A DNA stretch of 64,000 bases from Paenibacillus_S vulneris (GCF_039543185.1 NZ_BAABJG010000018.1:69689-133688); one strand, 5' to 3'; counted from the first letter of the stretch, positions 1 to 9,160 are shown. Notes: generated by a model from the letters alone, not told the origin. Program-made: numbers and translations.

Positions 1-357
1 ATCAAGATGGAGGACGGCAGCACCCTGTCCTTGGATGTCAGCTGGGCTGTTCATATGGACACGGACAGCCAGCATTTTATTCACCTGATGGGCTCCGAAG
101 GCGGCGCTTCCATTCGCGGCAACCAAGGGAAGCTCTTGACCGAGTCGTTTGACCGCGCCGTGGAAGTCAGTCTAACCCCTCCTTCGAACGATGAAGGCGG
201 ACGGATTCGCTTAAGCCGGCATTTTATCGAATGCATCCGTGAGGGTAAGCAGCCTGATACTTCGGTCATGACTGGGTTTACCAACAACCTGATTCTCGAT
301 GCCATCTATGAATCCTCCAGAACCGGTCACGAGGTTGTTTTGGATTGGACGCTATAG
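1..357 (+). CDS. Gfo/Idh/MocA-family oxidoreductase, C-terminal part (cut by window edge)
   Basis: The frame is already open at base 1 and ends at a TAG, so only about the last 118 residues are visible. They fit the C-terminal alpha/beta substrate domain of Gfo/Idh/MocA NAD(P)-dependent sugar dehydrogenases: a beta strand with HFIHLMGSEGGA, a later SRHFIECIREGKQPDTS segment and the closing LDAIYESSRTGHEV helix. The N-terminal Rossmann domain lies outside the window. The family oxidises or reduces sugars and inositols in the cytoplasm. The next gene follows after 26 bases on the same strand, so the two are probably cotranscribed for catabolism of one sugar. The substrate cannot be read from this fragment. 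Confidence 0.85.
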   Translation: MKMEDGSTLSLDVSWAVHMDTDSQHFIHLMGSEGGASIRGNQGKLLTESFDRAVEVSLTPPSNDEGGRIRLSRHFIECIREGKQPDTSVMTGFTNNLILDAIYESSRTGHEVVLDWTL

Positions 358-383
358 CAATCATTCTTAGAGGAGGCTGCACT

Positions 384-1232
384 ATGTTGAAAGGCTTGAC
401 ACGAGCTGGGATTGGCGACGTAGGCTCGATTGAGGAATTTGTTCATGCGGCGGCGGCATACGGCTTCGAAGCCATAGCCGCCGACGGAGCGGAATTGGAA
501 AGATGGATACAAGAGAAAGGATTGGGCGGCGTTCGGGCCATTCTCAAAGAGGCCAAAATTCAGATAGCAACGATCGGGCTGCCCGTTCAATGGAGAACAA
601 CAGAGCAAGAATTTATGTCAGGACTGCCCTCGCTCGTCCGGTATGCGGAAGCAGCTTCTGCTCTGGGATGCACCGCCTGCTGCACTTACATCCTTCCATC
701 GACGGATCATGCCTCCGCTCCTTTCATGGCAGCAGCGACACGGCGTTTAAGAGTTTGTGCACAGATGCTAGCCCCCTACGGCATTCGTCTCGGATTGGAA
801 TTTGTCGGTCCCCACCATCTAAGAACTCGCTGGAAAAACCCTTTTATTTGGGGTCTGCAGGATACCTTGGATTGGATCGAGACGATAGGAGAACGCAATG
901 TCGGCTTGCTGTTCGACAGCTATCACTGGTACACGAACGAGCTTGATGCGGACGCTATCCTTCAGCTGGATGCTTCGAACATTGTGCTCGTTCACATCAA
1001 TGACGCGGCGAACCTTCCCGTCTCGGAGGTTCTGGACAACGACAGGCTGTTTCCCGGTGAAGGAGTCATCGATCTTCCCGGGTTTCTACAGGCTCTGCAT
1101 CGGATCGGATACCGCGGAGTCATCGCCCAGGAAATTTTGACTCCGGAGCCCTTGAAGCAATCCAGTGAGCAGCTCCTGCAGAGATCACAAGAAGCATTTC
1201 GTCAAGTATACCGTGCGGCAGGACTTGAATAG
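384..1232 (+). CDS. Sugar phosphate isomerase/epimerase (xylose-isomerase-like TIM barrel)
   Basis: A 282-residue protein of the AP-endonuclease-2/xylose isomerase-like TIM-barrel family. The likely metal and catalytic residues stand at the ends of successive strands: Glu in GLEFVG, Asp and His in LLFDSYHW, His in LVHINDA and Glu in VIAQEIL. The ATG at 384 is chosen because AGAGGAGG lies 6-7 bases ahead; an upstream in-frame ATG at 345 overlaps the preceding gene and has no ribosome site. The family interconverts ketose and aldose sugars or handles inositol derivatives. The preceding Gfo/Idh/MocA dehydrogenase is a common partner. The exact substrate is unknown. Confidence 0.85.
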   Translation: MLKGLTRAGIGDVGSIEEFVHAAAAYGFEAIAADGAELERWIQEKGLGGVRAILKEAKIQIATIGLPVQWRTTEQEFMSGLPSLVRYAEAASALGCTACCTYILPSTDHASAPFMAAATRRLRVCAQMLAPYGIRLGLEFVGPHHLRTRWKNPFIWGLQDTLDWIETIGERNVGLLFDSYHWYTNELDADAILQLDASNIVLVHINDAANLPVSEVLDNDRLFPGEGVIDLPGFLQALHRIGYRGVIAQEILTPEPLKQSSEQLLQRSQEAFRQVYRAAGLE

Positions 1233-1237
1233 ACCCA

Positions 1238-1297
1238 AACAGCCCCACCAGGTGGAGGCGCTGAGATTCCGGCGCAACCAGCCAGTGGGGCTGTTTT
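1238..1297 (+). terminator. Rho-independent terminator after the isomerase gene
   Basis: AACAGCCCCAC at 1238-1248 pairs with GTGGGGCTGTT at 1286-1296 and runs into TTTTT. It ends the plus-strand sugar operon and separates it from the convergent SGNH hydrolase gene. Confidence 0.8.
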
Positions 1298-1304
1298 TCT
1301 AAGC

Positions 1305-1934
1305 TTAAATGGCTCCTACAGCTTGCAGCCATGCCTTGGCAATCAGAGCGTGACCTGCGGGTGATGGATGTACGCCATCCGGCGCCCAATAAGCAGAATC
1401 GGCCCGTGTCGACGCTTGTGCGAATAAGCCGTCTAGAGGCACCAGCCGTGCTCCAAATTCGCGTGCCAGCTCACGGACAACCTGGATCTTGGGGTCCAGG
1501 TCCTCTCTCCACTGCTTGCGGTCTTCCGGCACCGGCAGTACAAAAGGCTCAACCAGCACCAGCCTTGCACCTAGCTTGGCGGTCTGTTCCAGCAAGCTTC
1601 TATAGCCAGACTCATATTGCTCCGCTGAGGTGGGGTCGTTGCGGTCATAGCGTCTCCAGGTATCATTAATTCCTATGTAAATAGAAACGACATCGGGCTT
1701 CAAATCAAGACAATCCGCCTGCCAACGGGCCTGAAGGTCTTTGACCCTGTTGCCGCTTATTCCCCGGTTCACGAACCTTACCTGCTGCTCGGGATATAAC
1801 GAGCCGTATTGAGCAGCCGCCATTAGAGCATAGCCTTTACCCAGATCATTTCCGTCATCTCTTACCCGCTTGGCATCGGTAATGCTATCGCCTTGAAATA
1901 ATACCGTATCCCCCTGCTGAATCCATGGTGACAT
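1305..1934 (-). CDS. SGNH/GDSL hydrolase
   Basis: A 209-residue protein with all blocks of the SGNH hydrolase fold: FQGDSITD with the nucleophilic Ser near residue 17, the oxyanion Gly in RGISGNRV, the oxyanion Asn in YIGINDTW, and the catalytic Asp-His in PDGVHPS near the C terminus. It has no signal peptide, so it probably acts in the cytoplasm, for example removing acetyl or other acyl groups from sugars. AGGAGGATTAGGAG precedes the ATG. It lies 68 bases downstream of the GH31 glycosidase on the same strand, which suggests they act on one decorated glycan. The specificity is an inference from context only. Confidence 0.88.
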   Translation of the reverse strand: MSPWIQQGDTVLFQGDSITDAKRVRDDGNDLGKGYALMAAAQYGSLYPEQQVRFVNRGISGNRVKDLQARWQADCLDLKPDVVSIYIGINDTWRRYDRNDPTSAEQYESGYRSLLEQTAKLGARLVLVEPFVLPVPEDRKQWREDLDPKIQVVRELAREFGARLVPLDGLFAQASTRADSAYWAPDGVHPSPAGHALIAKAWLQAVGAI

Positions 1935-2002
1935 CTCCTAATCCTCCTAACTTAAGATAAGAATGTATTGATTCCATATGAAACTCGTCCTGCAGCTTGC
2001 TC

Positions 2003-4105
2003 TCATTCGCCACGATGATGGAAAATCCAGGTAAATGTACGGTAAGACGATGACCATTCTTCATCGACGGCGGAGACATTTCCACTTAACGTGCCGTCTG
2101 CTTGAGCTCGCGCCTCCAGCGTTCTCCATCGATATGCCCCTGTTTCATAGGCGAAGCTGACTCCATCATCATCGAAAAGCTGAAACCTCCCGGGGGCATC
2201 GCCATAATGATGCAGCTCCAGATCGACGGATTCTCCTGCTGCCGGGGCATGCTGCATGACGGGCATCATTGGAAGGATCGCGCCGTTCTTTACAAAGACC
2301 GGAATTCGGTCCAAGCCTGTGCTAACCCGGATGGTACGGCCGCCTTCCCATCGCTCCCCGGTTTCAAAGTCGTACCATACGCCGGCAGGCAAATAGACGT
2401 CCCGCTCGCTCTCCCCCTCAAACAACGGGGCGACAAGCAGAGAATCCCCTACCATAAATTGATCATCCACATCCGTATCGATGACTCCGCCGTACGCAAA
2501 GTCAGTGGAGTCCAGCACATGCTCTCCGCCCGCCAAGCTAGAATCAGTACCGCTTTCCAGCTGCATGGCTCGAATCGGAGGAATCCCTTCGAAGCAGTAC
2601 CGGGCAAACGCAGAATACAAGTACGGCATGAGCCTCATCCGCAATGTGATGTATTTTTTTACAATCGCTTCGACTTCAGGAAATGACCATGGCTTCGTTC
2701 CATCCGCCCAGGCATTTACCATAGCGAGCGGCGAGAAGCATACGACCTGCATACGTCGTACCCAGTCCTCAGCATTGCGCGCTTTACGAACCTCCGGAGT
2801 CCACAGCAGACCGCTAAAGCTGGAGCTGCACATCCCCCTTACGAATTGACGATGATCGTACAAATCCGAGTATAGAACATACGGCAGCGAGGATGCAGCT
2901 GCAGATGAGGCTCTGGCAAGCCCGTAGGTACGGCGGTTTTTGCTGCGGTACACGTCATCGGTCATCTTCTGGATCATCAAGCCGTACAGTTGTCGCATCT
3001 GCTCACCGTCCGCTCCGGAAGGAAATGTGGCATGGGCCGGATAAATCCACGAATTGCGAGTCAGTTCGCTTCCGTCGCATTCGTCGAGCTTGTAGCCGGA
3101 TACGCCGATATCTACATGCTCCGTCTCGTGCTGCTTCATATAAATTTCTCTGGCTGACTCGAGCGTGTAATCGGGCACGAGACCATGCCATACAGTGTGT
3201 GAACCGGACAAAGGCTTCAATGGTTCATAGATGGATGCATCTGGAGATACATAGGGATGCTCCCACAAGTTAATTTGAAATCCCTCTTCGGCCATTCGCC
3301 TAACAAAGCCCTCAGGATCGGGGAATCTTTCCTGATTCCATTCATAGGTGACGGGATAGCTTTTGCTGTGCCAGCCGGGCTCCAGGCCGATAACGTCGCA
3401 GGGGAATTCCCTTTCCCGGAACGACATCGCTTCTGCCACGACCTGCTCATCCGTATAAGCTTTTGGCACCCGGTGCCAGAACCCGAGTCCCCATTTCGGC
3501 GGAAGGACTCCTCCCCCATGGAACAGATTGTACCGTCTCACCGCGTCCAGCGGCATCGGGCCGCCGAAAATAAAGAGCTCGGCTCCCGGTTCTTGAATAA
3601 CTATCTCCACGGTGTCCGACACCGGAGTGGCCTTCCAGGATTTGTCCGCATTGCGGTCCTTGGCTTCCCCGCTTAAGCCGCTGTCCAGGCTGACGGCCGA
3701 GCCGCAGTAGATCGATACGATCCGCGATGTGTTCACCATAACGCCGTAACCTTTGCTTGAGACGTAGAAAGGTACCGGAGCATGGGTTTCTCCGGTGTCC
3801 TGTTTCGGATCGCTGTTTACTCTAAGATACCGGGTCCGTCCGCGATGATTAAGCTTCAGCAGCTGCAAGCCGAGGCCATACAGCTTTTCCTCCGGCTCGA
3901 GAGGCAGTGTAATGATCGTTTGCCTGGCTGTAGCTTCAATACGGATTTTGTCCGCATCCAAGGGGAAAACGGCTTCCTTCATGGCCGTCAATGCCTCGGT
4001 CTTCGGCGTTCTATCCATGACGGACATGGCGGATAATGAGAATGGCTCCCCTTCTTTCGCAGACCAAATGCCGGGTGCAGTTTGTTTCCATTTACTATGC
4101 GTCAT
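2003..4105 (-). CDS. Glycoside hydrolase family 31 (alpha-glycosidase-like)
   Basis: A 700-residue retaining alpha-glycosidase of family GH31. An N-terminal beta-sandwich (about 1-200, with KLYGLG and the GYGVMVNTS segment) is followed by the TIM barrel. The nucleophile motif GYKLDECDG places the catalytic Asp at about 341; the acid/base is probably an Asp in YSDLYDH near 414-417. DVIGLEPGWHS replaces the more usual D-W form of that loop, so specificity may not be plain maltose. A distal beta-sandwich domain follows. No signal peptide is seen, so the substrate is probably imported as an oligosaccharide. A cre-like site lies 60 bases upstream, suggesting carbon catabolite repression. The SGNH hydrolase follows, and an AraC-type response regulator precedes it in the same direction. 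Confidence 0.88.
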   Translation of the reverse strand: MTHSKWKQTAPGIWSAKEGEPFSLSAMSVMDRTPKTEALTAMKEAVFPLDADKIRIEATARQTIITLPLEPEEKLYGLGLQLLKLNHRGRTRYLRVNSDPKQDTGETHAPVPFYVSSKGYGVMVNTSRIVSIYCGSAVSLDSGLSGEAKDRNADKSWKATPVSDTVEIVIQEPGAELFIFGGPMPLDAVRRYNLFHGGGVLPPKWGLGFWHRVPKAYTDEQVVAEAMSFREREFPCDVIGLEPGWHSKSYPVTYEWNQERFPDPEGFVRRMAEEGFQINLWEHPYVSPDASIYEPLKPLSGSHTVWHGLVPDYTLESAREIYMKQHETEHVDIGVSGYKLDECDGSELTRNSWIYPAHATFPSGADGEQMRQLYGLMIQKMTDDVYRSKNRRTYGLARASSAAASSLPYVLYSDLYDHRQFVRGMCSSSFSGLLWTPEVRKARNAEDWVRRMQVVCFSPLAMVNAWADGTKPWSFPEVEAIVKKYITLRMRLMPYLYSAFARYCFEGIPPIRAMQLESGTDSSLAGGEHVLDSTDFAYGGVIDTDVDDQFMVGDSLLVAPLFEGESERDVYLPAGVWYDFETGERWEGGRTIRVSTGLDRIPVFVKNGAILPMMPVMQHAPAAGESVDLELHHYGDAPGRFQLFDDDGVSFAYETGAYRWRTLEARAQADGTLSGNVSAVDEEWSSSYRTFTWIFHHRGE

Positions 4106-4164
4106 AAGTACATCTCCTCATCCTAAATACTATTTCTATGTGTGCCATAATAGCTGATGATACA

Positions 4165-4178
4165 TGAAAGCGATTTCT
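4165..4178. promoter_or_regulatory. cre-like operator (CcpA) upstream of the GH31 gene
   Basis: TGAAAGCGATTTCT matches the catabolite-response consensus TGWAANCGNTNWCA at all but the last position. It lies about 60 bases before the GH31 start, upstream of a possible minus-strand -10 (TATTAT). The position fits repression of the glycosidase by CcpA when preferred sugars are present; the role is inferred. Confidence 0.55.
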
Positions 4179-4228
4179 GGATGATTGATGAAGCTCGGTA
4201 GCATGACTTTCTCCCTGATCCGGTTCCT

Positions 4229-5251
4229 TTATTTTATTCCTAGCATTTGCCGATACTCGGAAGGGGAGGTTCCCGTCATCTTCTTGAATATTTTGGTAAA
4301 ATGGGGATAGTTTTGATAACCTATCTCCATCCCTATGTCTGCGATCTTATAATGCGGCAGCTCGAGCAGTCTTTTGGCTAATTCGATTCGTTTCTTCATC
4401 CGGTACTGGACGAACGTTTCATTCGTCATTTTTTTAAAGAAATAGCTGAAATAGGTGGGAGCAAGACCGACCTTTTCCGCCACTGCTTCCAAGCTGATTT
4501 CTTCGGCTATATGCTCATCTATGTAGGCTTTGGCCTCTTCAAAAACGCTTTTCTGATTGCCGCCCCGCCACCGGACCAGCTGGTCGCTTAATTGAGTCAG
4601 CTCGGATTCAAATAGCTCGAGCACAGCCTCATGGCTTAACCTCGTTGTAAAAGGGGACCGGATGACGAACGGAAGCAGCTCTCGCCTGTTTAATTTTTTT
4701 ATTAAAGAATGTAACGCGTTCTCTGCTGTTTGCTGCAGCTGCTCTGTCGTCAGCCTTCCTGCCAGGTCATCCCCCCTCCATCGTCTGAGCAGCCGGTCCA
4801 ATCCATCGAAATCAGCGGTCCATACAGCCGCCTCAGCTTGCTCAAGCCAATCTTCATATGCGGATATCGATAGGGAGGCGCTCTTCTCTTCATGAAGGAA
4901 ACGATCAAGCACAGGGTAAAGCTCCGCTTTCGTAACCGGCTTTAACATATATTCCTTCACCCCGAAGGTCATGCATTTCTGCGCATACGTAAAGTCGCCA
5001 TAGCCGGAAATAACGACCATTCGAACTTGCGAATTCATTTGTGAGATGTTTCTGCACAGCTCCAAACCGTCCATCTTGGGCATTCGAATATCCGTAAATA
5101 CCAAATCCGGGTACTGCTTGTGAATCAGCTCCATCGCCTCGATCCCGTTTGGAACTGCATGTACTTGAATCGATTGGCTGTACTGCTTGATCAGCTTCAT
5201 TAATCCGGCGCGGATCACAGGCTCGTCGTCGACGATAAGGATATGCTTCAT
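4229..5251 (-). CDS. Two-component response regulator, YesN type (REC + AraC HTH)
   Basis: A 340-residue regulator. The N-terminal receiver domain (about 1-120) has the acidic pair at 8-9 in ILIVDDEP, the phospho-acceptor Asp54 in VFTDIRMPKMDG and a Lys in MLKPVTKAE. A linker follows, then two AraC-type helix-turn-helix units covering the last 100 residues. The ATG at 5251 is chosen because the receiver domain begins there and AAGGGATGAG precedes it; an in-frame TTG 27 bases upstream is less likely. YesN regulators usually pair with a YesM histidine kinase and control sugar uptake genes. No kinase is in this window. The adjacent GH31 and SGNH genes are the obvious candidate targets. Confidence 0.9.
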   Translation of the reverse strand: MKHILIVDDEPVIRAGLMKLIKQYSQSIQVHAVPNGIEAMELIHKQYPDLVFTDIRMPKMDGLELCRNISQMNSQVRMVVISGYGDFTYAQKCMTFGVKEYMLKPVTKAELYPVLDRFLHEEKSASLSISAYEDWLEQAEAAVWTADFDGLDRLLRRWRGDDLAGRLTTEQLQQTAENALHSLIKKLNRRELLPFVIRSPFTTRLSHEAVLELFESELTQLSDQLVRWRGGNQKSVFEEAKAYIDEHIAEEISLEAVAEKVGLAPTYFSYFFKKMTNETFVQYRMKKRIELAKRLLELPHYKIADIGMEIGYQNYPHFTKIFKKMTGTSPSEYRQMLGIK

Positions 5252-5355
5252 CCACTCATCCCTTCCATCGGCTTCCAAGATGCTTCATGACATCGTTGGC
5301 TGCTTGATAAGGCTTGTCAAAGACTACGAAACCATTGCAAACGTTAAACATGCAA

Positions 5356-5369
5356 TAACAGCGCTTACA
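5356..5369 (-). promoter_or_regulatory. cre-like operator upstream of the response regulator
   Basis: On the minus strand TGTAAGCGCTGTTA matches TGWAANCGNTNWCA with one mismatch. It lies about 105 bases before the response-regulator start. Just beyond it is a second inverted repeat, ATTGCA (5334-5339) and TGCAAT (5351-5356), that could bind another regulator. With the site at 4165 this makes catabolite control of the whole locus plausible. Confidence 0.5.
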
Positions 5370-5444
5370 TTCCATGCAAAATTTGGTGCCTGACCATTAT
5401 TTTACTACAATATGAAACATTAGGACACCCCCTATTCACCATTA

Positions 5445-5482
5445 TCAAAAAAGCCGACCCGTGAATATTTCCGGATCGACTT
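5445..5482 (-). terminator. Terminator after the DUF445 gene
   Basis: Read on the minus strand, AAGTCGATCCG pairs with CGGGTCGGCTT (two arms of 11 bp including G-U pairs) and is followed by TTTTTT. Confidence 0.8.
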
Positions 5483-5531
5483 ATGAACTGTCCCGAAGCT
5501 AGTAGCCCCTTCCAATCTGTTATATTCAGCT

Positions 5532-6785
5532 TTACCCGATAACTGCCTTTACCGCCGCGAGTCCAATACCGATCAGAAAACCGCAAATGGCACCGTTGAC
5601 CCGTATCCACTGCAGATCTTTTCCGACCTTGTCCTCCATCAGCTGAATCAGCGTCTCATCGTCAAACCGATCTATATTTTCTTTAATGAGTGCGCCTATC
5701 TTGTGATGGTTTCCTTCAATCCAACGGGCAATCTGCTCGCGAAGCCCAAGCTCCAGCCGGTTAAGAAGCTCCGTATCAGATTCGATCCGTTGGATAAGCT
5801 TCGATGCGAACGGAATCACATAAACCTCGGCGAACGACTCCTCACGAACCCACTCCAGCGCTCTATGCTGAAGCTTTTGCAGCAGCTCCAGTAGCTTCTG
5901 CCCCAGATTCCATTGGGCGACAAGCTGATCCTTCAAATTCACCATTTCTGCAGCCATCTGATCCCGGTGAACCGGATTGTCCAGCCAATAGCGCAGGGCA
6001 TGGATGACCGCTTTGCGGTTGGCGTTGTCCTTCATGCGCAAGCCTTCAATGCCGGTCAGGATAAATTGTTGAATCAAGCCTCCCAGCTTTTCTTCATTAA
6101 AATACCCGACAAATGCATTCAATGCGAACTGCATGAACCCGTTGGTCTTGAGATGCGTCAGTGCCTGCACCGCCATCATTCCCATCCTGTCGCGAATCTC
6201 CTCTTTCATAACGAGCTGTTCGGACAAATCGAGGACGAAGTCAAACACTTTTTCATCATATTGCCTGTCATAGACTTGCTCTAATAATGCATCAAGTAAA
6301 GCCCTCATATCTAGAGCTTCCAGCAGCTTGTGAATTTCTTTTTCTCCATAGGCCGCTATCGTTTCCAATGGAAGCTGTGTTATCAAATATTCGCTGATAG
6401 CAGCGATGCCGGTTCTCGCCCCCGGAGATGCCAGCTGCTCCTCTGCTCCCCGAAGCAGACGAACGACCAATGGAACTTGAGACAGCTTGTCCATAATGCT
6501 TTGCTTGCTCAGTAGATCGTCCTGGATCGTAGTGATGAAGGCTTTGGCCACTTTATCCCGATTTTTGGGCAGCAAAGCCGTATGCGGAATAGGAATGCCT
6601 AACGGATGACGAAATAGCGCAGTCACCGCGAACCAATCCGCCAGCCCGCCTACCAGACCTGCCTCAAACCCGCTTTGGGCGAATCGAACCCAGGAACTGG
6701 TCCCGTCCAAAAATAATGTGCCTACGAAGCCAGCAGCCATGACCCCGAGCGATAATGTTGCCGTATGCTTGGAATTTCCACTCAC
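5532..6785 (-). CDS. DUF445 family membrane-associated protein
   Basis: A 417-residue DUF445 protein. It opens with a hydrophobic segment (LSLGVMAAGFVGTLFL), then the family signature GLADWFAVTALFRHPLGIPIPHTALLPKNRD, a long helical middle with many KEEIRD- and LEAL-type stretches, and a C-terminal membrane segment (GAICGFLIGIGLAAVKAVIG). The family is widespread in Firmicutes and has no established function; membrane anchoring at both ends is the clearest statement the sequence supports. GTG is the start because GAGGGAG lies 8 bases ahead. It is a single-gene unit with its own terminator. Confidence 0.85.
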   Translation of the reverse strand: MSGNSKHTATLSLGVMAAGFVGTLFLDGTSSWVRFAQSGFEAGLVGGLADWFAVTALFRHPLGIPIPHTALLPKNRDKVAKAFITTIQDDLLSKQSIMDKLSQVPLVVRLLRGAEEQLASPGARTGIAAISEYLITQLPLETIAAYGEKEIHKLLEALDMRALLDALLEQVYDRQYDEKVFDFVLDLSEQLVMKEEIRDRMGMMAVQALTHLKTNGFMQFALNAFVGYFNEEKLGGLIQQFILTGIEGLRMKDNANRKAVIHALRYWLDNPVHRDQMAAEMVNLKDQLVAQWNLGQKLLELLQKLQHRALEWVREESFAEVYVIPFASKLIQRIESDTELLNRLELGLREQIARWIEGNHHKIGALIKENIDRFDDETLIQLMEDKVGKDLQWIRVNGAICGFLIGIGLAAVKAVIG

Positions 6786-6933
6786 TTGAATTTCTCCCTC
6801 TTGTGTGCAGCCGGTCTATACCGGCGTATGTTCTGTTTCCTCTATTATAGAACATGTTAAGGAAAAAAAATCAATGCCGTATCAATTATTTCCTTTTCCG
6901 ACAGGAAAAAATGGCTTTTTTGCTTGCTTACCT

Positions 6934-7896
6934 TTACGCTGCCTGGGACGGCTCATTTTTCAAGCCATACCGTTTATTCAAATTATGCCCGTACATGGCG
7001 GCCAACAGCTGCTGAAAAAGCATCCCCGCGATAACCGGAAGTACGACCGGCGGAGGGAAAAAGTTAATTGCCAATACAGCTCCCGCGCTCAGATTGCGCA
7101 TTCCCGAATTGAAGGTCAGGGCTACGGTCACGTCCTGATCCCATTTCATGCCCCGGGAGACGAGCCATCCGGCCAAATAGCCTATAGTGGCACAGACGAA
7201 AGCTACTGCAATGATCACAATCAGCTTGGCGTTCATCTCCTTTAAATGAGGAGCCACGACCGAGCTGTTAATAGCTACGACGATAAACAACCCGATCTTT
7301 GTAAAAGGAGCGAGCCGCGGACCCCAGACCTTCTTGATCTGTCCTTTGGTCAGATGATTCAATATCATTCCGACAACGGAAGGGACCACAACCATCCACA
7401 GCAGACCGTTCATCATAGCCATACCGTCCAAATGGACCTTGGCTCCGACAATCAGCGATAAGCTGAGCGGAACGATAAACGGGGAAAGCAGCGTATCCAG
7501 CAGGATCAACGCCAAGGTTAATGCAATATTGCCGCCGTATATGGTTACCCATACCAGGCTTACCACTCCTGTCGGAATGACAAACAATAGCACAAATCCG
7601 GTCTGAGTCAAATCATCCCCTGGAAACGCCAGGGACCCTGCGGCCCACCCCAGCAGCGGCATAGCGATATGCAGAATCAAGAACGTTGCAATAATGGGCA
7701 GCGGGTGCTTCATGACTTTGCCCAAATCACGGAAATTGGAGCCAATGCTCCCCGCAAAGGTCATCACAGCGAAGATCCACGATACAAGAAAACTCAATGA
7801 GTGCAGCCAAGCCGAGCACAGCAAGCCTACTACCACAGCTGTTGGTGTAAGAAGCGGCATGACCTTTTCCAAAGCCTTGTTCAATTTGTTTAGCAT
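6934..7896 (-). CDS. Bile acid:sodium symporter (BASS) family transporter
   Basis: A 320-residue integral membrane protein with about nine to ten hydrophobic segments. The features LFVIPTGVVSLVWVTIYGGNIAL and FNSGMRNLSAGAVLA resemble the two conserved ion- and substrate-binding regions of BASS carriers. These carriers use sodium to import organic anions such as pantoate or 2-oxo acids; the substrate here cannot be told. The ATG at 7896 is preferred over one at 7941 because AGAGG stands 7 bases ahead, while the upstream ATG abuts its purine run without spacing. It is divergent from the MraY-like gene across a 310-base region where no clear operator was seen. Confidence 0.85.
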   Translation of the reverse strand: MLNKLNKALEKVMPLLTPTAVVVGLLCSAWLHSLSFLVSWIFAVMTFAGSIGSNFRDLGKVMKHPLPIIATFLILHIAMPLLGWAAGSLAFPGDDLTQTGFVLLFVIPTGVVSLVWVTIYGGNIALTLALILLDTLLSPFIVPLSLSLIVGAKVHLDGMAMMNGLLWMVVVPSVVGMILNHLTKGQIKKVWGPRLAPFTKIGLFIVVAINSSVVAPHLKEMNAKLIVIIAVAFVCATIGYLAGWLVSRGMKWDQDVTVALTFNSGMRNLSAGAVLAINFFPPPVVLPVIAGMLFQQLLAAMYGHNLNKRYGLKNEPSQAA

Positions 7897-8206
7897 ACCC
7901 AGACCTCTTTTGTCGTCAACTTTTTGTGTATTAACGTTCATCCTTCAACGATACTCCAATTAACTCATTCTATTCTAGCACAGATTTGCTGCCCGTTGGC
8001 TTGTTTTTTACAAAAGTAGGCTAATGATTATGCTTCATTAGAGCGATGTTCTGAAGCGCTTTCCAATGCTCAAACCTTCAGGCTTGTAAACCGGAAAAAA
8101 TACTGCTCCATTTTTCGCTTTTAAATTGACGCCGCTTCCATAACAATAAGATAAGACTTGCCTCCCGATCTCCATCCCTTACCCTTCAAAAGGAAGTGAA
8201 TTCTCC

Positions 8207-9160
8207 ATGCTTCTCCATAGCGTTATCTTGTTCAGCCTGACCTTTGTGCTAGTGGCCGTGTTGTGCCCTGTTTTGATTATGGGTCTGCGTACGTTCCGCT
8301 TGACCCAGCCGATCCGCTCCCAGCTCCCATCCAACCATCAGGCCAAACGGGGAACACCGCTTATGGCAGGCATCATCCTTATCATTGGCACCGTCGTGCT
8401 TCTTCTGCTGAATCCCGGGCCTATCGCCTACTTTCTCACTATTGTGTTCCTGCTGTTCAGTGTCATCGGCTGTATTGACGACATGAACAAGGCTGTCCTT
8501 CAGAATCCGGAGGGGATTCGCGGAACGACCAAGCTGGCTCTGCAATTTGCTGCGACGGCTGCCATGCTTTATTATTACTTTCACCTCGCCCCCCTGGACT
8601 CGAGTATAAAGCTCCCGGGTGGTACGGTGCTGGATATTCATCCTATGCTGTACATAGCGGCTGCGCTGTTATTTATTATCGGCACGGCCAACGCGGTGAA
8701 TTTCACCGACGGTCTGGATGGACTTCTTATTATCACGTCCATTCCTACCTACCTGTTCTTTTTCGCAATATCCGGCTCCTGGGAAGTTCAGCTGTTCTGT
8801 CTCGCTATGATTGCGGCGCTGCTCGGTCTCCTGATGTATAATATGTTCCCTGCCAAGGCTTTCATGGGCGATACCGGGTCGCTTGCTATTGGCGGATCGC
8901 TGGCGTTTTTGTCGGTAATGGAAAAGGTAGAAGTGCTCATTCCCCTTCTCTTCTTCATCTATTTCGCCGAGCAGTTGTCGGTCATTTTACAGGTCATTTA
9001 TTATAAGAAAACCAGGCTGCGGCTGTTCAAAATGACCCCGATCCACTTTCATTACAGCTTAAAATACGGCTGGAGCGAAACCAAGGTCGTCTGGTCCTTC
9101 GGCGCTGTATCCGCGCTTTGTGCTTTCGTTAGCTGGATGCTGTGGAGATACGCTATGTAG
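8207..9160 (+). CDS. MraY-like phospho-N-acetylmuramoyl-pentapeptide transferase paralogue
   Basis: A 317-residue polytopic protein (about ten membrane segments) of the MraY/WecA family. It keeps the MraY hallmarks: KRGTPLMAG near residue 45, the Asp pair in GCIDDMNKA, NFTDGLDGL, FMGDTGSLAIGG and a C-terminal KMTPIHFHYSLKYGWSE. The last motif is PIHFH instead of the usual three-His PIHHH. Overall this resembles MraY rather than TagO/WecA. It is not in a division-cell-wall cluster: no murD, murE or ftsW is adjacent, so it is probably a second copy. It likely transfers a sugar-phosphate to undecaprenyl phosphate on the inner membrane face. AAGGAAGTGA precedes the ATG. Confidence 0.8.
   Translation: MLLHSVILFSLTFVLVAVLCPVLIMGLRTFRLTQPIRSQLPSNHQAKRGTPLMAGIILIIGTVVLLLLNPGPIAYFLTIVFLLFSVIGCIDDMNKAVLQNPEGIRGTTKLALQFAATAAMLYYYFHLAPLDSSIKLPGGTVLDIHPMLYIAAALLFIIGTANAVNFTDGLDGLLIITSIPTYLFFFAISGSWEVQLFCLAMIAALLGLLMYNMFPAKAFMGDTGSLAIGGSLAFLSVMEKVEVLIPLLFFIYFAEQLSVILQVIYYKKTRLRLFKMTPIHFHYSLKYGWSETKVVWSFGAVSALCAFVSWMLWRYAM

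Noticed and set aside
8040..8060. Third cre-like site (TGAAGCGCTTTCC)
   Set aside because: It lacks one base of the central spacing and mismatches several positions of the consensus.
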